Origin: DATMRF01 sp035566435
GTDB lineage: Bacteria > Verrucomicrobiota > Verrucomicrobiia > Limisphaerales > UBA8199
DNA length: 64,000 bases
Direction: 5' to 3'
NCBI GenBank assembly: GCA_035566435.1
Contig: DATMRF010000144.1
Location: 62,001 to 126,000, forward strand
Of the stretch, positions 9,701-18,375 are shown in pieces. Numbering within the stretch: position 1 is the stretch's first letter; the number at the start of each line of letters is the position of its first letter. Position numbers and translations under genes: made by a program. The notes beneath the pieces are model-generated. The model was given only the letters and a program-made list of their open reading frames with translations. It made no database searches and was not told the origin of the DNA.

Positions 9701-12700
9701 CATTTTGGTGGCAGACCAAACCCCGCCGCAGATTGTTGCCCAGCCGCGAAGCGTGACGAACCTGGCCGGCACAACGGCGACGTTCAGCGTAGGCGCCAAC
9801 GCCTGTACCCCGCTATCCTTCCAGTGGTGGTCGAACAGCGTCGCGCTGACCGCCGGAACCAACAGTACCTTGAGCCTTTCCAATATCAGTCCCACCGCTG
9901 CGGGAAACTACTCGGTAGTGGCGACCGCAGCGGGCGGCTCGACTACCAGCCTCGTCGCAACGCTGACGGTGGTGTTCGCGCCAGCGATCACTGGCTTGTT
10001 CACAAACCAAGCCATCGAGTGCGGGAGCAACTCCACTTTTGCCGTCAGCGCCTCCGGCACGGCGCCGCTGAGTTTTCAATGGAGTTTGGATGGGAGCCCC
10101 ATCGCCGGCGCGACCGACACCAGCCTCTCGCTGGCCAATGTTCACCTGCCCAACCATACCATCACGCTCGTCGTCACCAACCCTTACGCCACCCTGGCCA
10201 GCAACGCCTTGCTCACAGTTCGTGATACGCTCGCGCCGGTCATCACGCTCGACGGCGGCAACCCCATCTACGTGGAGTTGGGTAGCGCTTTCACCGACCC
10301 TGGAGCGGCGGCTAGTGACTTGTGCGCCGGCGCGGTTCCGGTTTCCCCGAACGGAATCGTCAATACCAATGCCGTCGGAACCAATACCCTCACTTACACC
10401 GCCAGTGACGGCAACGGCAACACCAGCGTTGCCACCCGCTCGGTCATTGTGCGCGACACGACGCCGCCGACCATTGGCTGGAGCTTTACCAACCTGGTCG
10501 TGGCGGCGGGCACCAATTGCACCGCGGCGATGCCGGACGTGACGACCACCAACTTTATCCTCGCTACGGATTTGTCGGGCACGCTGGCGATTTCACAAAG
10601 CCCGACCAACAACGCTTCATTGGCGCTGGGGACCAACTTGGTGGTCCTCACCGTCAGGGATGCTTCGAGCAATGCGACTTACTCGATCAATGCTGTGGTA
10701 GTGGCCGACCAAACCCCGCCGCAGATTTTGGCCCAGCCCCAAAGCCTGACCAACCTGGTCGGCACGTCCGCGACTTGGAGCGTCGGTGCCGCCGCCTGCA
10801 CCCCGGTGGCCTTTCAGTGGTGGTCTAACAGCGTCGCTCTGGTCAGCGGAACCAACAGCACGTTGACCCTTTCCAATATCGCTCCCACCTCCGCGGGAAA
10901 TTATTCGGTGGTAGCGACGGCTGCGGGCGGTTCGGCCACCAGCCTCGTCGCCACTTTGACGGTGGTTTTTCCGCCGACGATTACCGGTTCACTCACAAAT
11001 CAGGTCATCGAGTGTGGGAGCAATGCCACCTTTGCCGTCAGTGCCTCCGGCACGGCGCCGTTGAGCTTTCAATGGACTGTCGACGGTACCCCGATTGCCG
11101 GCGCGACCAGCACCAGCCTCTCGCTAGCCAATGTCCATGGGCCAGACCATACGGTCACGTTCGTCCTCACCAACTTGTACGGCAGCCTGACCACCAACGC
11201 CTTGCTCATCGTCCACGATACCCTGGCGCCGGTCATCACGCTCAATGGCGGCAATCCGGTTTACACGGAGTTGGGCAGCGCGTTCACCGACCCTGGCGCT
11301 ACAGCCAGCGACCTGTGCATGGGCGTGGTTCCGGTTTCCCCGAACGGAATTGTCAATACCAGTGCCGTCGGAACCAACACCCTCACTTACACCGCCAGTG
11401 ACGGCAACGGCAACACGGGCAGCGCAACCCGCTCGGTTATCGTGCGCGACACGACCCCGCCGACCATTGTCTGGAGCTTTACCAACCTGGTTGTCGCGGT
11501 GGACACCAATTGCAGCGCGGCGATGCCCAACGTGACCACGACCAATTATATTCTCGCTACGGATTTGTCCGGCGTACTAAGGATGTCGCAAAGCCCGACC
11601 AATAATGCTCGCTTGCCTCTCGGGACCAACCTGGTGGTCATTACGGTCGAGGATGTTTCGAGCAACGCGGCTTACTCGACCAACGCCGTGGTAGTGGCCG
11701 ACCAAACCCCGCCACAGATTGTGGCCCAGCCCCAAAGCCTGACCAATCTGGTCGGCACGACCGCGACGTTCAGCGTGGGTGCCACCGCCTGCACTCCGGT
11801 GGCTTTTCAGTGGTGGTCGAACGGCGTCGCTCTGGTCAGTGGAAACAACAGCTCCCTAACCCTTTCCAATATTACCCCGGCTGCGGCGGGAAATTATTCG
11901 GTGGTGGCGACGGCGTCGGGGGGCTCGACCACCAGCCTCGTCGCCACGTTGACGGTGAACCTGAATCCCACGAGCGTGGGGTTCACTTCCTCCGCCGACC
12001 CATCCGGGTACAAGGCCGATTTGAACTTTTCCGTCACCGTAGCTCCGGCCAGCGCCACCGGCACGATCCAATTTCAGACGAACGGCATAGCGTTCGATAT
12101 CGAACCGCTAATCGCCGGACAAGCTACCAGCTCGAACGCAGTCTTGCTGCCGCGCGGCACGAATCTGATCGCCGCCGTTTATTCGGGAGACGGAAACGAT
12201 TTGCCTGCGACCAGCGCGCTCGAACAAATCGTCACCAACCATCCGCCTGCTGCCGCCGGCGCGTTTTACACTCGGCTAGCCGGCAACTCCCTCAGCATCT
12301 CGATCGCTGATCTGGTAACCAACTGGGCGGATGAGGATGGTGACCTCGTTTCGTTGATGGGGGTCAGCGTCAGCACCAACGGCGTGACCCTTACGAACAG
12401 CGCCGGCGCCCTGGTTTATTTCGACACCAACGATGTTCCCGACCAATTCACCTGCACCATCAGCGACGGGTGGGGCGGCACCAATTACCAGACCGTCATT
12501 ATCTCCATCGAGGTGCCCGTCAATCCCACGCCGAGTATCATTGGGGCAACCACCAGTCCGGGCGGCAGCTTCGATCTGAACCTCGCCGGCGCGCCCAGCT
12601 ATACCTACATTCTGGAATCGACAACCGATTTGAACCCGCCTGCTAACTGGCTGTCTATTGCCACGAACACGGTCGGCACCAATGGCCTGTGGCAGTTTGA

Positions 12701-12758
12701 CGACCCGCAAGCCACCAACTTCTCGCAACGATTCTACCGGCTCAGACTTGCACCGTGA
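6729..12758 (+). CDS. secreted S53 (sedolisin/kumamolisin-type) peptidase with Ig/HYR repeat stalk
   Basis: A 2009-residue exoprotein. Residues 1-26 form a signal peptide ending LAGFGA. A pro-kumamolisin activation domain follows to about residue 180. The S53 catalytic domain (about 190-565) shows the acid-serine triad: Glu283 and Asp287 in AEVSLDIE, oxyanion Asp368 in ASGDSD and Ser480 in GGTSCAAP. The late motif DLATGLGTPNG fits the calcium site. The family cleaves proteins at acidic pH after removing its own propeptide. C-terminal to it lie two Ig-like domains, then three 331-residue units (751-1081, 1082-1412, 1413-1743), each Ig, DUF5011-like, HYR-like and Ig. A Bacterial-Ig-like region and a C-terminal module ending RFYRLRLAP follow. 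It probably acts outside the cell or on its surface. It is monocistronic as far as visible, after a 262-base upstream gap. Confidence 0.93.
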   Translation: MITPISWTNRGVTALVLTAALAGFGAETSRITLSGHVPTVAYQLAPKGRLPATNQVYLAIGLPLRNEAELDELLGQLYELSRTNFHKFLTPTEFAARFGPTEQDYQAVIRFAEANGLRVVGTHPNRVVLDVVGSVSSVERAFQVTLRTYRHPTGGRDFFAPDTEPSVPANLRVADMWGLTDYGPPKPLLRNVASSTTTPLNYNGSGPGGAYQGSDFRNAYASGANLTGTGQTAAVAEFDGYYPSDIANYEAQSGYPSVPLQNVLLDNVSGTPGYSGLANAVAEVSLDIELMIAMAPGLSKLIVYEGSSPYDVFARIATDNLAKQVSCSWAWSVGPTHNWIRRSAGTTLDSQLKQMASQGQTFFQASGDSDAYTGGQALSSSTGPIPVDSIYVTSVGGTSLTMNGAGASWSSETAWNWGGNTGSGGGVSPNYPIPYWQTNVSMAANNGSTINRNVPDVSLTADAVYVVYNNGSSGAFGGTSCAAPLWAGFCALVNQQSLASGGTTVGFLNPALYSIAAGANYSSCFHDITTGNNIGSNTPGLFNAVPGYDLATGLGTPNGTSLINALSPPTLPYFASQPAGQTVTNGANVALSATVDGQQPLTYQWLFNGAPLSAGGNLSGSTSNVLSIASATTNNAGNYSLVAANSFGSVTSSVAVLVVGLPPVFSAQPASLTILSGSNALFSAVVSGSSPLVYQWRKNGTNLANGTGISGATTASLTLSNIGASAGGNYSLLVTNGFGAATSSVATLTVVFPPTITGSLTNLAIQCGSNAALLVSASGTLPLSFQWSLDGSPIPGATGTSLSLANVHLPNHTVTFVVANLYGSVSSNVLLAVHDTLAPVITLNGSDPIYVELGSTFTDPGATASDLCMGVVPVSTSGVVNPNAVGTNTLTYTASDGNGNTNSATRSVIVRDTTPPAIVWSFTNLVLAAGTNCTAAMPDVTTTNYILATDLAGALTISQSPTNNASLALGTNLVVITVKDASSNAAYSTNTILVADQTPPQIVAQPRSVTNLAGTTATFSVGANACTPLSFQWWSNSVALTAGTNSTLSLSNISPTAAGNYSVVATAAGGSTTSLVATLTVVFAPAITGLFTNQAIECGSNSTFAVSASGTAPLSFQWSLDGSPIAGATDTSLSLANVHLPNHTITLVVTNPYATLASNALLTVRDTLAPVITLDGGNPIYVELGSAFTDPGAAASDLCAGAVPVSPNGIVNTNAVGTNTLTYTASDGNGNTSVATRSVIVRDTTPPTIGWSFTNLVVAAGTNCTAAMPDVTTTNFILATDLSGTLAISQSPTNNASLALGTNLVVLTVRDASSNATYSINAVVVADQTPPQILAQPQSLTNLVGTSATWSVGAAACTPVAFQWWSNSVALVSGTNSTLTLSNIAPTSAGNYSVVATAAGGSATSLVATLTVVFPPTITGSLTNQVIECGSNATFAVSASGTAPLSFQWTVDGTPIAGATSTSLSLANVHGPDHTVTFVLTNLYGSLTTNALLIVHDTLAPVITLNGGNPVYTELGSAFTDPGATASDLCMGVVPVSPNGIVNTSAVGTNTLTYTASDGNGNTGSATRSVIVRDTTPPTIVWSFTNLVVAVDTNCSAAMPNVTTTNYILATDLSGVLRMSQSPTNNARLPLGTNLVVITVEDVSSNAAYSTNAVVVADQTPPQIVAQPQSLTNLVGTTATFSVGATACTPVAFQWWSNGVALVSGNNSSLTLSNITPAAAGNYSVVATASGGSTTSLVATLTVNLNPTSVGFTSSADPSGYKADLNFSVTVAPASATGTIQFQTNGIAFDIEPLIAGQATSSNAVLLPRGTNLIAAVYSGDGNDLPATSALEQIVTNHPPAAAGAFYTRLAGNSLSISIADLVTNWADEDGDLVSLMGVSVSTNGVTLTNSAGALVYFDTNDVPDQFTCTISDGWGGTNYQTVIISIEVPVNPTPSIIGATTSPGGSFDLNLAGAPSYTYILESTTDLNPPANWLSIATNTVGTNGLWQFDDPQATNFSQRFYRLRLAP
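8979..11957 (+). repeat. three tandem 993-bp intragenic repeats
   Basis: Three units of identical length start at 8979, 9972 and 10965, inside the S53 peptidase gene. Each begins with a codon run for V-F-x-P-x-I-T-G and contains the same sub-blocks: an Ig-like domain with SASGTxPLSFQW, a DUF5011-like domain with LTYTASDGNGNT, a HYR-like domain, and an Ig domain with FQWWSN. Sequence divergence among units is modest and mainly substitutional, with no length change. This points to relatively recent duplication or to gene conversion. Confidence 0.93.
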
Positions 12759-12792
12759 GCGGCGGCAGGGTGCATACGATGCGCGAAGCAGC

Positions 12793-14043
12793 TCACTTCG
12801 CCTTAACGTCGTAGCACAACAACACGTCCTGGTCGCGCAGGTAGAGCTTGCCGTTGGCGATAACCGGGTGTGGCCAACTGTTCGCGTCGCTCCGATTGGG
12901 CTGGTCAAACCGCCCATGCTCTTTGAAACCCTCGGGGGTCGCTTCAATCAGCGCCACGGGCCCGTGACCGTCTTCCTGGCGTAAATAGAAATGGGCGTCC
13001 GCATACAGCAGGCAACCCTTCCCGAGTTTCTGTTTCTCCTGCCATTTAGCCTCGCCAGTCTTGAAGTTCTGGCAGGTCCATCCTTTCCCGTCCGAATAGC
13101 CATAAACGAATTCACCCACCTTGATCACCCCGCCGTGGTGGTTGACCATTACTTTGTTCGCATAAACTTGCTGCGCGTTGAACTTGCCGCCCTGCGAGCT
13201 GATCTTGAATACGTTGCACCCCGCCCCGTAACCGGAAGTGACATAAACTGAGTCGTCCGCGAGGATCGGAGTGGGAATGACCGCCGTTTGGCCCCGGCGC
13301 GGCGCGCGCCAAAGCAGTTTGCCGTCGCCAGCCGCGACCCCTGCGACGCTCGCCGGCGTCAAACCAATGTATTGCCTTACCCCGCCAATCTCGGCCGCGA
13401 CAAGGGACGAGTAATGAGCCGGGTCGGTGAACTCTTTGCTCCGCCACAGCAACGCGCCGGTGTCCTTGTTGAGCGCAACGACTGCGCCTTTCGAGCCGCC
13501 TGGAGTTACGACAACTTGAGAACCCTCCACGAGCGGCGATTCCGTGTAACCCCAATTCGGTTGCTCTCCGCCGAAATCTTTGACCAGGTTCTTGCGCCAC
13601 ACTTCAGACCCGTCCGCAGTCCTGGCACATACCAAATCGCCCGATTGATCGAGCGCGAAGAGCAGGTCGCCCTCCACGGTCGGCGCCGCCCGCGGTCCGA
13701 CAAAGCCGCCCGGATCGGCCGCTTTCCCGAACTTTGTGGACCATACCGGCTTGCCGTTGGCGGTGTTCAGCGCGAACAGAAACCCAGAATCCCCTTTCTC
13801 GCCCGCGGTGTATATGCGGTCGCCGACGACCGACACCGTCGAAAACCCCTTGCCGAGGCCGGTGGCCGTCCAAACCAGCGGTGGCCCGCCCGCCGGCCAG
13901 TCTTTCAACAGGCCAGTCTCGGCGCAGAGATCATCCCGATTTGGGCCGCGCCATTGCGGCCAGTCGTTCGCAGGGGCCGGCGTGACGCCGGCCAGAACGG
14001 ATGAGACCGCGGTGAGCAAGGTTAGCTTTTGAAATTTATTCAT
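12793..14043 (-). CDS. secreted PQQ-like beta-propeller protein
   Basis: A 416-residue propeller protein. The ATG at 14043 is chosen because it starts MNKFQKLTLLTAVSSVLAGV, a clean signal peptide ending near APA-N; the frame is open upstream but that part has no protein-like features. The mature protein begins NDWPQWRGPNRDDLCAETG, then blades such as LFALNTANGKPVWSTKFG. It is closely related to the divergently transcribed neighbour at 14220 (both have ETGLLKxWP soon after the WRGP motif), indicating a local duplication. It converges with the S53 peptidase gene, leaving 34 bases between stops. Periplasmic or surface location is inferred from the signal peptide; no catalytic residues are recognisable. 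Confidence 0.85.
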   Translation of the reverse strand: MNKFQKLTLLTAVSSVLAGVTPAPANDWPQWRGPNRDDLCAETGLLKDWPAGGPPLVWTATGLGKGFSTVSVVGDRIYTAGEKGDSGFLFALNTANGKPVWSTKFGKAADPGGFVGPRAAPTVEGDLLFALDQSGDLVCARTADGSEVWRKNLVKDFGGEQPNWGYTESPLVEGSQVVVTPGGSKGAVVALNKDTGALLWRSKEFTDPAHYSSLVAAEIGGVRQYIGLTPASVAGVAAGDGKLLWRAPRRGQTAVIPTPILADDSVYVTSGYGAGCNVFKISSQGGKFNAQQVYANKVMVNHHGGVIKVGEFVYGYSDGKGWTCQNFKTGEAKWQEKQKLGKGCLLYADAHFYLRQEDGHGPVALIEATPEGFKEHGRFDQPNRSDANSWPHPVIANGKLYLRDQDVLLCYDVKAK

Positions 14044-14219
14044 ATCTGGTTTGTTCAAATGCAGTCGCTGTCCGGGGCATCTGGAGGTTGCCAGGAACGT
14101 CGTCGGAGCCGGCCCGGGAGCCCGCCGCCAAGCGCGGTCACGCCGCGCGCGCCCGAATGTTCTCGAAGGCGGATCCGAATTGCAAACCCAATCAGGCTGC
14201 GCCAGGCTGCAGGGCATCT

Positions 14220-15485
14220 ATGAAGGCCTTCGGGCATCTGTCCCGGGCGGTGCTCCTTTCGACGATTGGAAGCATCCTCGGCTCCGGGCCGGCGCCAGCC
14301 GCCGACCGGCCGCAGTGGCGGGGACCGCAACGGAACGGAGTGTCTCAGGAAACCGGGCTGCTGAAGGAATGGCCCAAGCAAGGCCCCAAGCTCGTATGGC
14401 AGGTCAAGGACATCGGTTCGGGTTTCTCGACGCCGCCAATTGTCGGCGAGCGAATTTATCTGGTGAGCAACCGAGGGCTGGAGGACGAGTTTGTCCAGGC
14501 GCTGGCGGTCAAGGACGGCAAACCCGTGTGGAACACTCATCTTGGCAAAGTCGGGAACCCCGAACAGCAGCCCAATTATCCCGCGGCGCGCTCCACGCCG
14601 ACGGTGGACGGGGACGTGCTGTATGCTCTCGGCTCTGACGGGGACCTCGCGTGCGTCGAAACCACGTCAGGCAAGGTGCGGTGGCGCAAAAATCTCCGGA
14701 CGGAATTCGGCGGGAAGCCTGGGTATTGGGCCTATGCCGAGTCGCCCTTGATCGACGGGGAAACTCTGCTTTGCACGCCGGGTGGCAGCGAGGCGACGCT
14801 GGCAGCCTTGAACAAAAACAGCGGCCAGGTGATTTGGAAATGCGCGGCGCCTGGCGGTGACGACGCGGCTTACTCTTCGGCGATTACCGTCGAGGCAGGT
14901 GGGGTGAAACAATATGTTCAACTGCTGGAAAAGGGCTTGGTGGGGGTGAACGCGAAAACCGGCCAGTTTCTGTGGCGCTATGATAAGCTGACCAGCCGTT
15001 ACAAAAACAACGACCCGACTCCCGTAGCGGCGGATGGTCTTGTTTATGGGAGTTCGGTCGGGACCGGCGGTGGAGCGCTGCAGTTGAAGGCCAAAGATGG
15101 CGGCATCGAGGCTGAGCAGTTATATTTTTCGCCTAAGATTCCGGCGGCCATCGGTGGTGTCGTCAAGGTGGGCGATTATCTCTACGGGACCAGCCAGACG
15201 CTGCAGTGCGTCGAGTTCAAGACCGGCACGGTGAAGTGGGAGGAGCGAGGGATTGGCACAGCGTCTCTTTTCGTTGCGGATGGGCGGTTGTACCTGCACG
15301 GCGAGGACGGCGAAGTGGCGCTCGTCGAGGCCACACCCGAAGGCTACCGCGAGAAAGGGCGATTCATGCCGGCGGACCTGCCGGACCGTGGCTCGGCAAA
15401 GGCGTGGGCATACCCCGTCGTCTGCAACGGCCGCCTCTATATCCGCGATATCGGCCCGCTGTGGTGCTATGATGTGAAAGAGTAG
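14220..15485 (+). CDS. secreted PQQ-like beta-propeller protein
   Basis: A 421-residue propeller protein. The ATG at 14220 gives MKAFGHLSRAVLLSTIGSIL, a signal peptide ending near APAA; an upstream in-frame start at 14088 would put 44 non-signal residues in front. The mature start is DRPQWRGPQRNGVSQETG, and blades such as LVGVNAKTGQFLWRYDKL follow. It is a paralog of the gene at 12793-14043, from which it is divergently transcribed across a 176-base promoter region. The function is unknown. Confidence 0.85.
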   Translation: MKAFGHLSRAVLLSTIGSILGSGPAPAADRPQWRGPQRNGVSQETGLLKEWPKQGPKLVWQVKDIGSGFSTPPIVGERIYLVSNRGLEDEFVQALAVKDGKPVWNTHLGKVGNPEQQPNYPAARSTPTVDGDVLYALGSDGDLACVETTSGKVRWRKNLRTEFGGKPGYWAYAESPLIDGETLLCTPGGSEATLAALNKNSGQVIWKCAAPGGDDAAYSSAITVEAGGVKQYVQLLEKGLVGVNAKTGQFLWRYDKLTSRYKNNDPTPVAADGLVYGSSVGTGGGALQLKAKDGGIEAEQLYFSPKIPAAIGGVVKVGDYLYGTSQTLQCVEFKTGTVKWEERGIGTASLFVADGRLYLHGEDGEVALVEATPEGYREKGRFMPADLPDRGSAKAWAYPVVCNGRLYIRDIGPLWCYDVKE

Positions 15486-15512
15486 GCTCCCCTCAGAACA
15501 GGGCGGTGAGCC

Positions 15513-16730
15513 TCAAGGGTAGCGCCCGGCGGCATCCGGTTTCGCCTTTAGCGCTTCGACGTAAATCCTGTCGAAATCGGTGACCGACACTGTTCGCGGG
15601 TTGAATTGGGCGGTCCATTGCGACGCCGCCTCGCCGGCCAGCCGGGGGACATCCTTCTGTTTAACGCCGAGAGTTTCCAAAGACCGCGTTAGTTGAGCCA
15701 GTTCCATGAGTTGGTCCAGCCGCTGCCCTAAATGTTCGGCCGCCGCTTCCGGGGCTTCGGTGCGCGGTGCGAGTTTGGCGGCGCGGGCGAGTTCGGCATA
15801 AGCCTGGGCAGCGCTCGGCTCGCGGGCATTGAACCGAACGACATGTGGCAGCATCAAGCCTACAGCATGCCCGTGAGCGATTCCGAAGTGAGCGGTCAGC
15901 GGATTGGCGGCCGAGTGGGCGGCGCCGAGCATGCTGTTTTCAATGGCCGTTCCTCCCCAGGCGGCCCCTAACAGCATCCAGCCGCGGGCTTCGAGATCCT
16001 TGGGAGACTTGAGAACGCGAGGCAGGCCGGCGAAGGTGAGCCGGAACGCTTCCCGGGAGAAAAGCTCGGAGAGCGGTGTGCGCTTGCGGGTGACGGCGGT
16101 TTCGACGGCGTGAGCGATCGCGTCGATTCCGCTGCAGGCTGTTACACGTGGCGGCTGAGATAGCGTCAAGGCCGGGTCGAGAATAGCGATTCGCGCCGCG
16201 GCTTTCGGGTCACCACAAGCCATCTTTTGATGTGTGCGCAAATCGGTGATCAGGGCGAAGGATTGGCATTCGCTGCCGGTGCCGCCCGTGGTGGGGATCG
16301 CGATGAGCGGGAGCATGGGTTTCCTGGCTTTGCCGAGGCCCCAGTAATCTTTCATGTGGCCGCCATTGGTCAGGATGAAATTACAGCCTTTGGCGGTATC
16401 CATGCTGCTGCCTCCTCCCAGGCCGACGATTGCATCGATCCCGGCGCTGCGGGCGACCTCAACGCATTGTTCCACGCAGTGCGTGGAAGGATTTTCTTCG
16501 ACGGCATCGAAGCAGGCCACTGTTATACCTGCCGCTTCCAGCAACTGTGTCACGCGCCCGGCGTGTCCGGCAGAAACAATTCCGGGGTCAGTAACCAGGA
16601 GGACCTTTCTGGCGGCGATCTCTTTGGCCAGCTCGCCAACGCGCGCGACCGTGCCGGCGCCAAAGATGAGCTTGGTCCGTGGATTGTAATCGAACGCCGC
16701 CAATGCGGGTGGAAAATGGTTAATGGTCAT
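15513..16730 (-). CDS. iron-containing alcohol dehydrogenase
   Basis: A 405-residue member of the Fe-ADH (group III) family. The N-terminal domain has YNPRTKLIFGAG and the dinucleotide-binding GLGGGSSMDTAKG. The C-terminal helical domain has GIDAIAHAVE, which holds the metal-ligand Asp and His, and HFGIAHGHAVGLMLPHV, with the two later His ligands. The start at 16730 (MTINHFPPALAAF) is chosen over an upstream ATG with an unlikely leader. The enzyme should interconvert an aldehyde and an alcohol with NAD(P)H in the cytoplasm. It lies 217 bases downstream of an aldehyde-dehydrogenase-fold gene and an acid-activating gene on the same strand, so it probably reduces the aldehyde made there or works in reverse. 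Confidence 0.93.
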   Translation of the reverse strand: MTINHFPPALAAFDYNPRTKLIFGAGTVARVGELAKEIAARKVLLVTDPGIVSAGHAGRVTQLLEAAGITVACFDAVEENPSTHCVEQCVEVARSAGIDAIVGLGGGSSMDTAKGCNFILTNGGHMKDYWGLGKARKPMLPLIAIPTTGGTGSECQSFALITDLRTHQKMACGDPKAAARIAILDPALTLSQPPRVTACSGIDAIAHAVETAVTRKRTPLSELFSREAFRLTFAGLPRVLKSPKDLEARGWMLLGAAWGGTAIENSMLGAAHSAANPLTAHFGIAHGHAVGLMLPHVVRFNAREPSAAQAYAELARAAKLAPRTEAPEAAAEHLGQRLDQLMELAQLTRSLETLGVKQKDVPRLAGEAASQWTAQFNPRTVSVTDFDRIYVEALKAKPDAAGRYP

Positions 16731-16947
16731 TTGCGCTACGATCTCGCAGTCTTGGACTGGGCCTCTCCAGCAGGTGAACGCGAACATTTGCCGCGCAGTA
16801 TCTCCCGAGACCTTGCTCTCCGCACCCCGTTCCACAGCGGGAGAATAACCAAAGGGTGGATGAGACTCGGGTCGTAAGCCTCGATTCCCTTCTTTGCGGC
16901 CCTGCTTCGCTGCGTCTTTGCGTCAACTTCCCATTGCATAGATACAG

Positions 16948-18375
16948 CTAGGCAACCTCGATCGCGCGTCGCCGGTAGAGGAACTCGAAGAGGTTGCCCT
17001 CGTGGGGCTGGTCCCAGGAGATTTTCATGGTGGACACGGGTCCGAGGTTGAGCCGGTCAATGAGCGGCGATTCCAACAGCGCTTGGTGGAAGTTCGGTTC
17101 TTTAGTGAGCGCGGAGACGACCAACGAAGGGCCGATTTGGCTGAGCATTTCTGATTGCGGCACCTGAACGACGCTGGCGTAGGGGAACAGGAATTCGCGA
17201 TTCGCCAGCGGGTGCGCAAATGAATCACAGAGGACAATCGTGGGCCGCAGATAGACGCCGCCTTCGAGCGTAACCTTGCGCGGGCCGTGTCGGTGTTGGG
17301 CGGTCACATCCGTCGCGCCCGGGGTCTTCAGCCCTTCTTCGAGCATGGCTTCGATGCCATCCGCCATCGCCGGATTGGCGAAGGCGGAAAGCTTCGCGTC
17401 TTCGTCGCGGGCAGGAAGCGGAGCAATGGGGCCGAGCTTTTTCGAAAGTGCATCGGCGATTTCGGCAGCGTATTTCGGCACGACCACCGCGGAGGCATTG
17501 ATGCAGCTTCGGCCGCCATTGTCGGCGATGGACGACACCATGAGATCAATGAACTCCAGCCAGCGCTCGATTTCGTCGTCGCCGACAAGGATTTTGCTGA
17601 AGCCGGGGCCATGCACCTGAATGGCTGGATTGTTGGCGTATTGGGCGATGGTGTTCTTGTCGCCGAAGACCAGGGCACGTCCGCAGGAGCGCAGGATTTC
17701 CGCCGCGCCTTCGTGGTCGGTGGGATAGAACCCAAAGGCTTCCGCGGGGCAGCCAGCCGCGAGCAGTGCCTGGATGAGCCGGTAGGGCGTCCAAGGCTCC
17801 TCGCGTCCCGGCTTGAGAATGACCGGGATTTTGAGCGGGATGGCCGGCAGCCACAGGGAGTTGACGGCGGGCGAATTGCTCGGCATGACCAGGCCCAGGC
17901 TTGGTGTCGCCGGATAGAAACTGAGCCGCTCCCCGTCGTGTTCGCCGAAGCCGTGGTCGAGGATGTCCAGGTTCAGTCCGCGAGTCAGGCCGTGCAGGAT
18001 CGTCCGCATGTTGGCGAGCGCATTGGCGATCTTCCCCATGTTCCGCCGCACCATCACGAACGGAAGCCCGCTCGTTGCCGAAAGGGTCTCGATGTACTGG
18101 TCCGGTGACTGCGTGTGTCCCTGGTCGCCCAACGGCAATGTTTCCTTCTCAAACAACGTGGCCGCGTGGGCGCAAATTCCAATGAGGCGTTCGCATGAGA
18201 GTTGTCTGAGCGCGTCACGCGACTCCCTGATACGCGCCAGGTCCTTGCGTATGATGCCGGCGTTGACCTGGCTGATGCGCGCCTGGGGTTGCCCCGTGCG
18301 GCAGTCCTTGAGGTCGAGCTGTTCGAGGCTGGCGTAGGGCTTGCCGCGCCGAAGGGCTGGGAGGTGGGGAAGCAC
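16948..18375 (-). CDS. aldehyde dehydrogenase-fold enzyme, possible acyl reductase
   Basis: A 475-residue protein of the aldehyde dehydrogenase superfamily. The nucleotide-binding part has PSNSPAVNSLWLPAIPLK followed by ILKPGREEPWTPYRL, and the catalytic cysteine lies in NGGRSCINAS. It begins with GTG immediately after the TGA of the upstream gene. The pairing with a truncated ANL-type enzyme resembles the EhpF/EhpG and LuxE/LuxC arrangements, in which an activated carboxylate is reduced to an aldehyde. That role is inferred from context: the fold and cysteine are visible, the direction of the reaction is not. An ordinary NAD-dependent aldehyde dehydrogenase is the main alternative. Confidence 0.85.
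   Translation of the reverse strand: MLPHLPALRRGKPYASLEQLDLKDCRTGQPQARISQVNAGIIRKDLARIRESRDALRQLSCERLIGICAHAATLFEKETLPLGDQGHTQSPDQYIETLSATSGLPFVMVRRNMGKIANALANMRTILHGLTRGLNLDILDHGFGEHDGERLSFYPATPSLGLVMPSNSPAVNSLWLPAIPLKIPVILKPGREEPWTPYRLIQALLAAGCPAEAFGFYPTDHEGAAEILRSCGRALVFGDKNTIAQYANNPAIQVHGPGFSKILVGDDEIERWLEFIDLMVSSIADNGGRSCINASAVVVPKYAAEIADALSKKLGPIAPLPARDEDAKLSAFANPAMADGIEAMLEEGLKTPGATDVTAQHRHGPRKVTLEGGVYLRPTIVLCDSFAHPLANREFLFPYASVVQVPQSEMLSQIGPSLVVSALTKEPNFHQALLESPLIDRLNLGPVSTMKISWDQPHEGNLFEFLYRRRAIEVA

Noticed and set aside
15484..15513. AGGCTC/GAGCCT stem as a terminator between convergent genes
   Set aside because: A 6-bp stem with an 18-base loop and no T-run is too weak to call.
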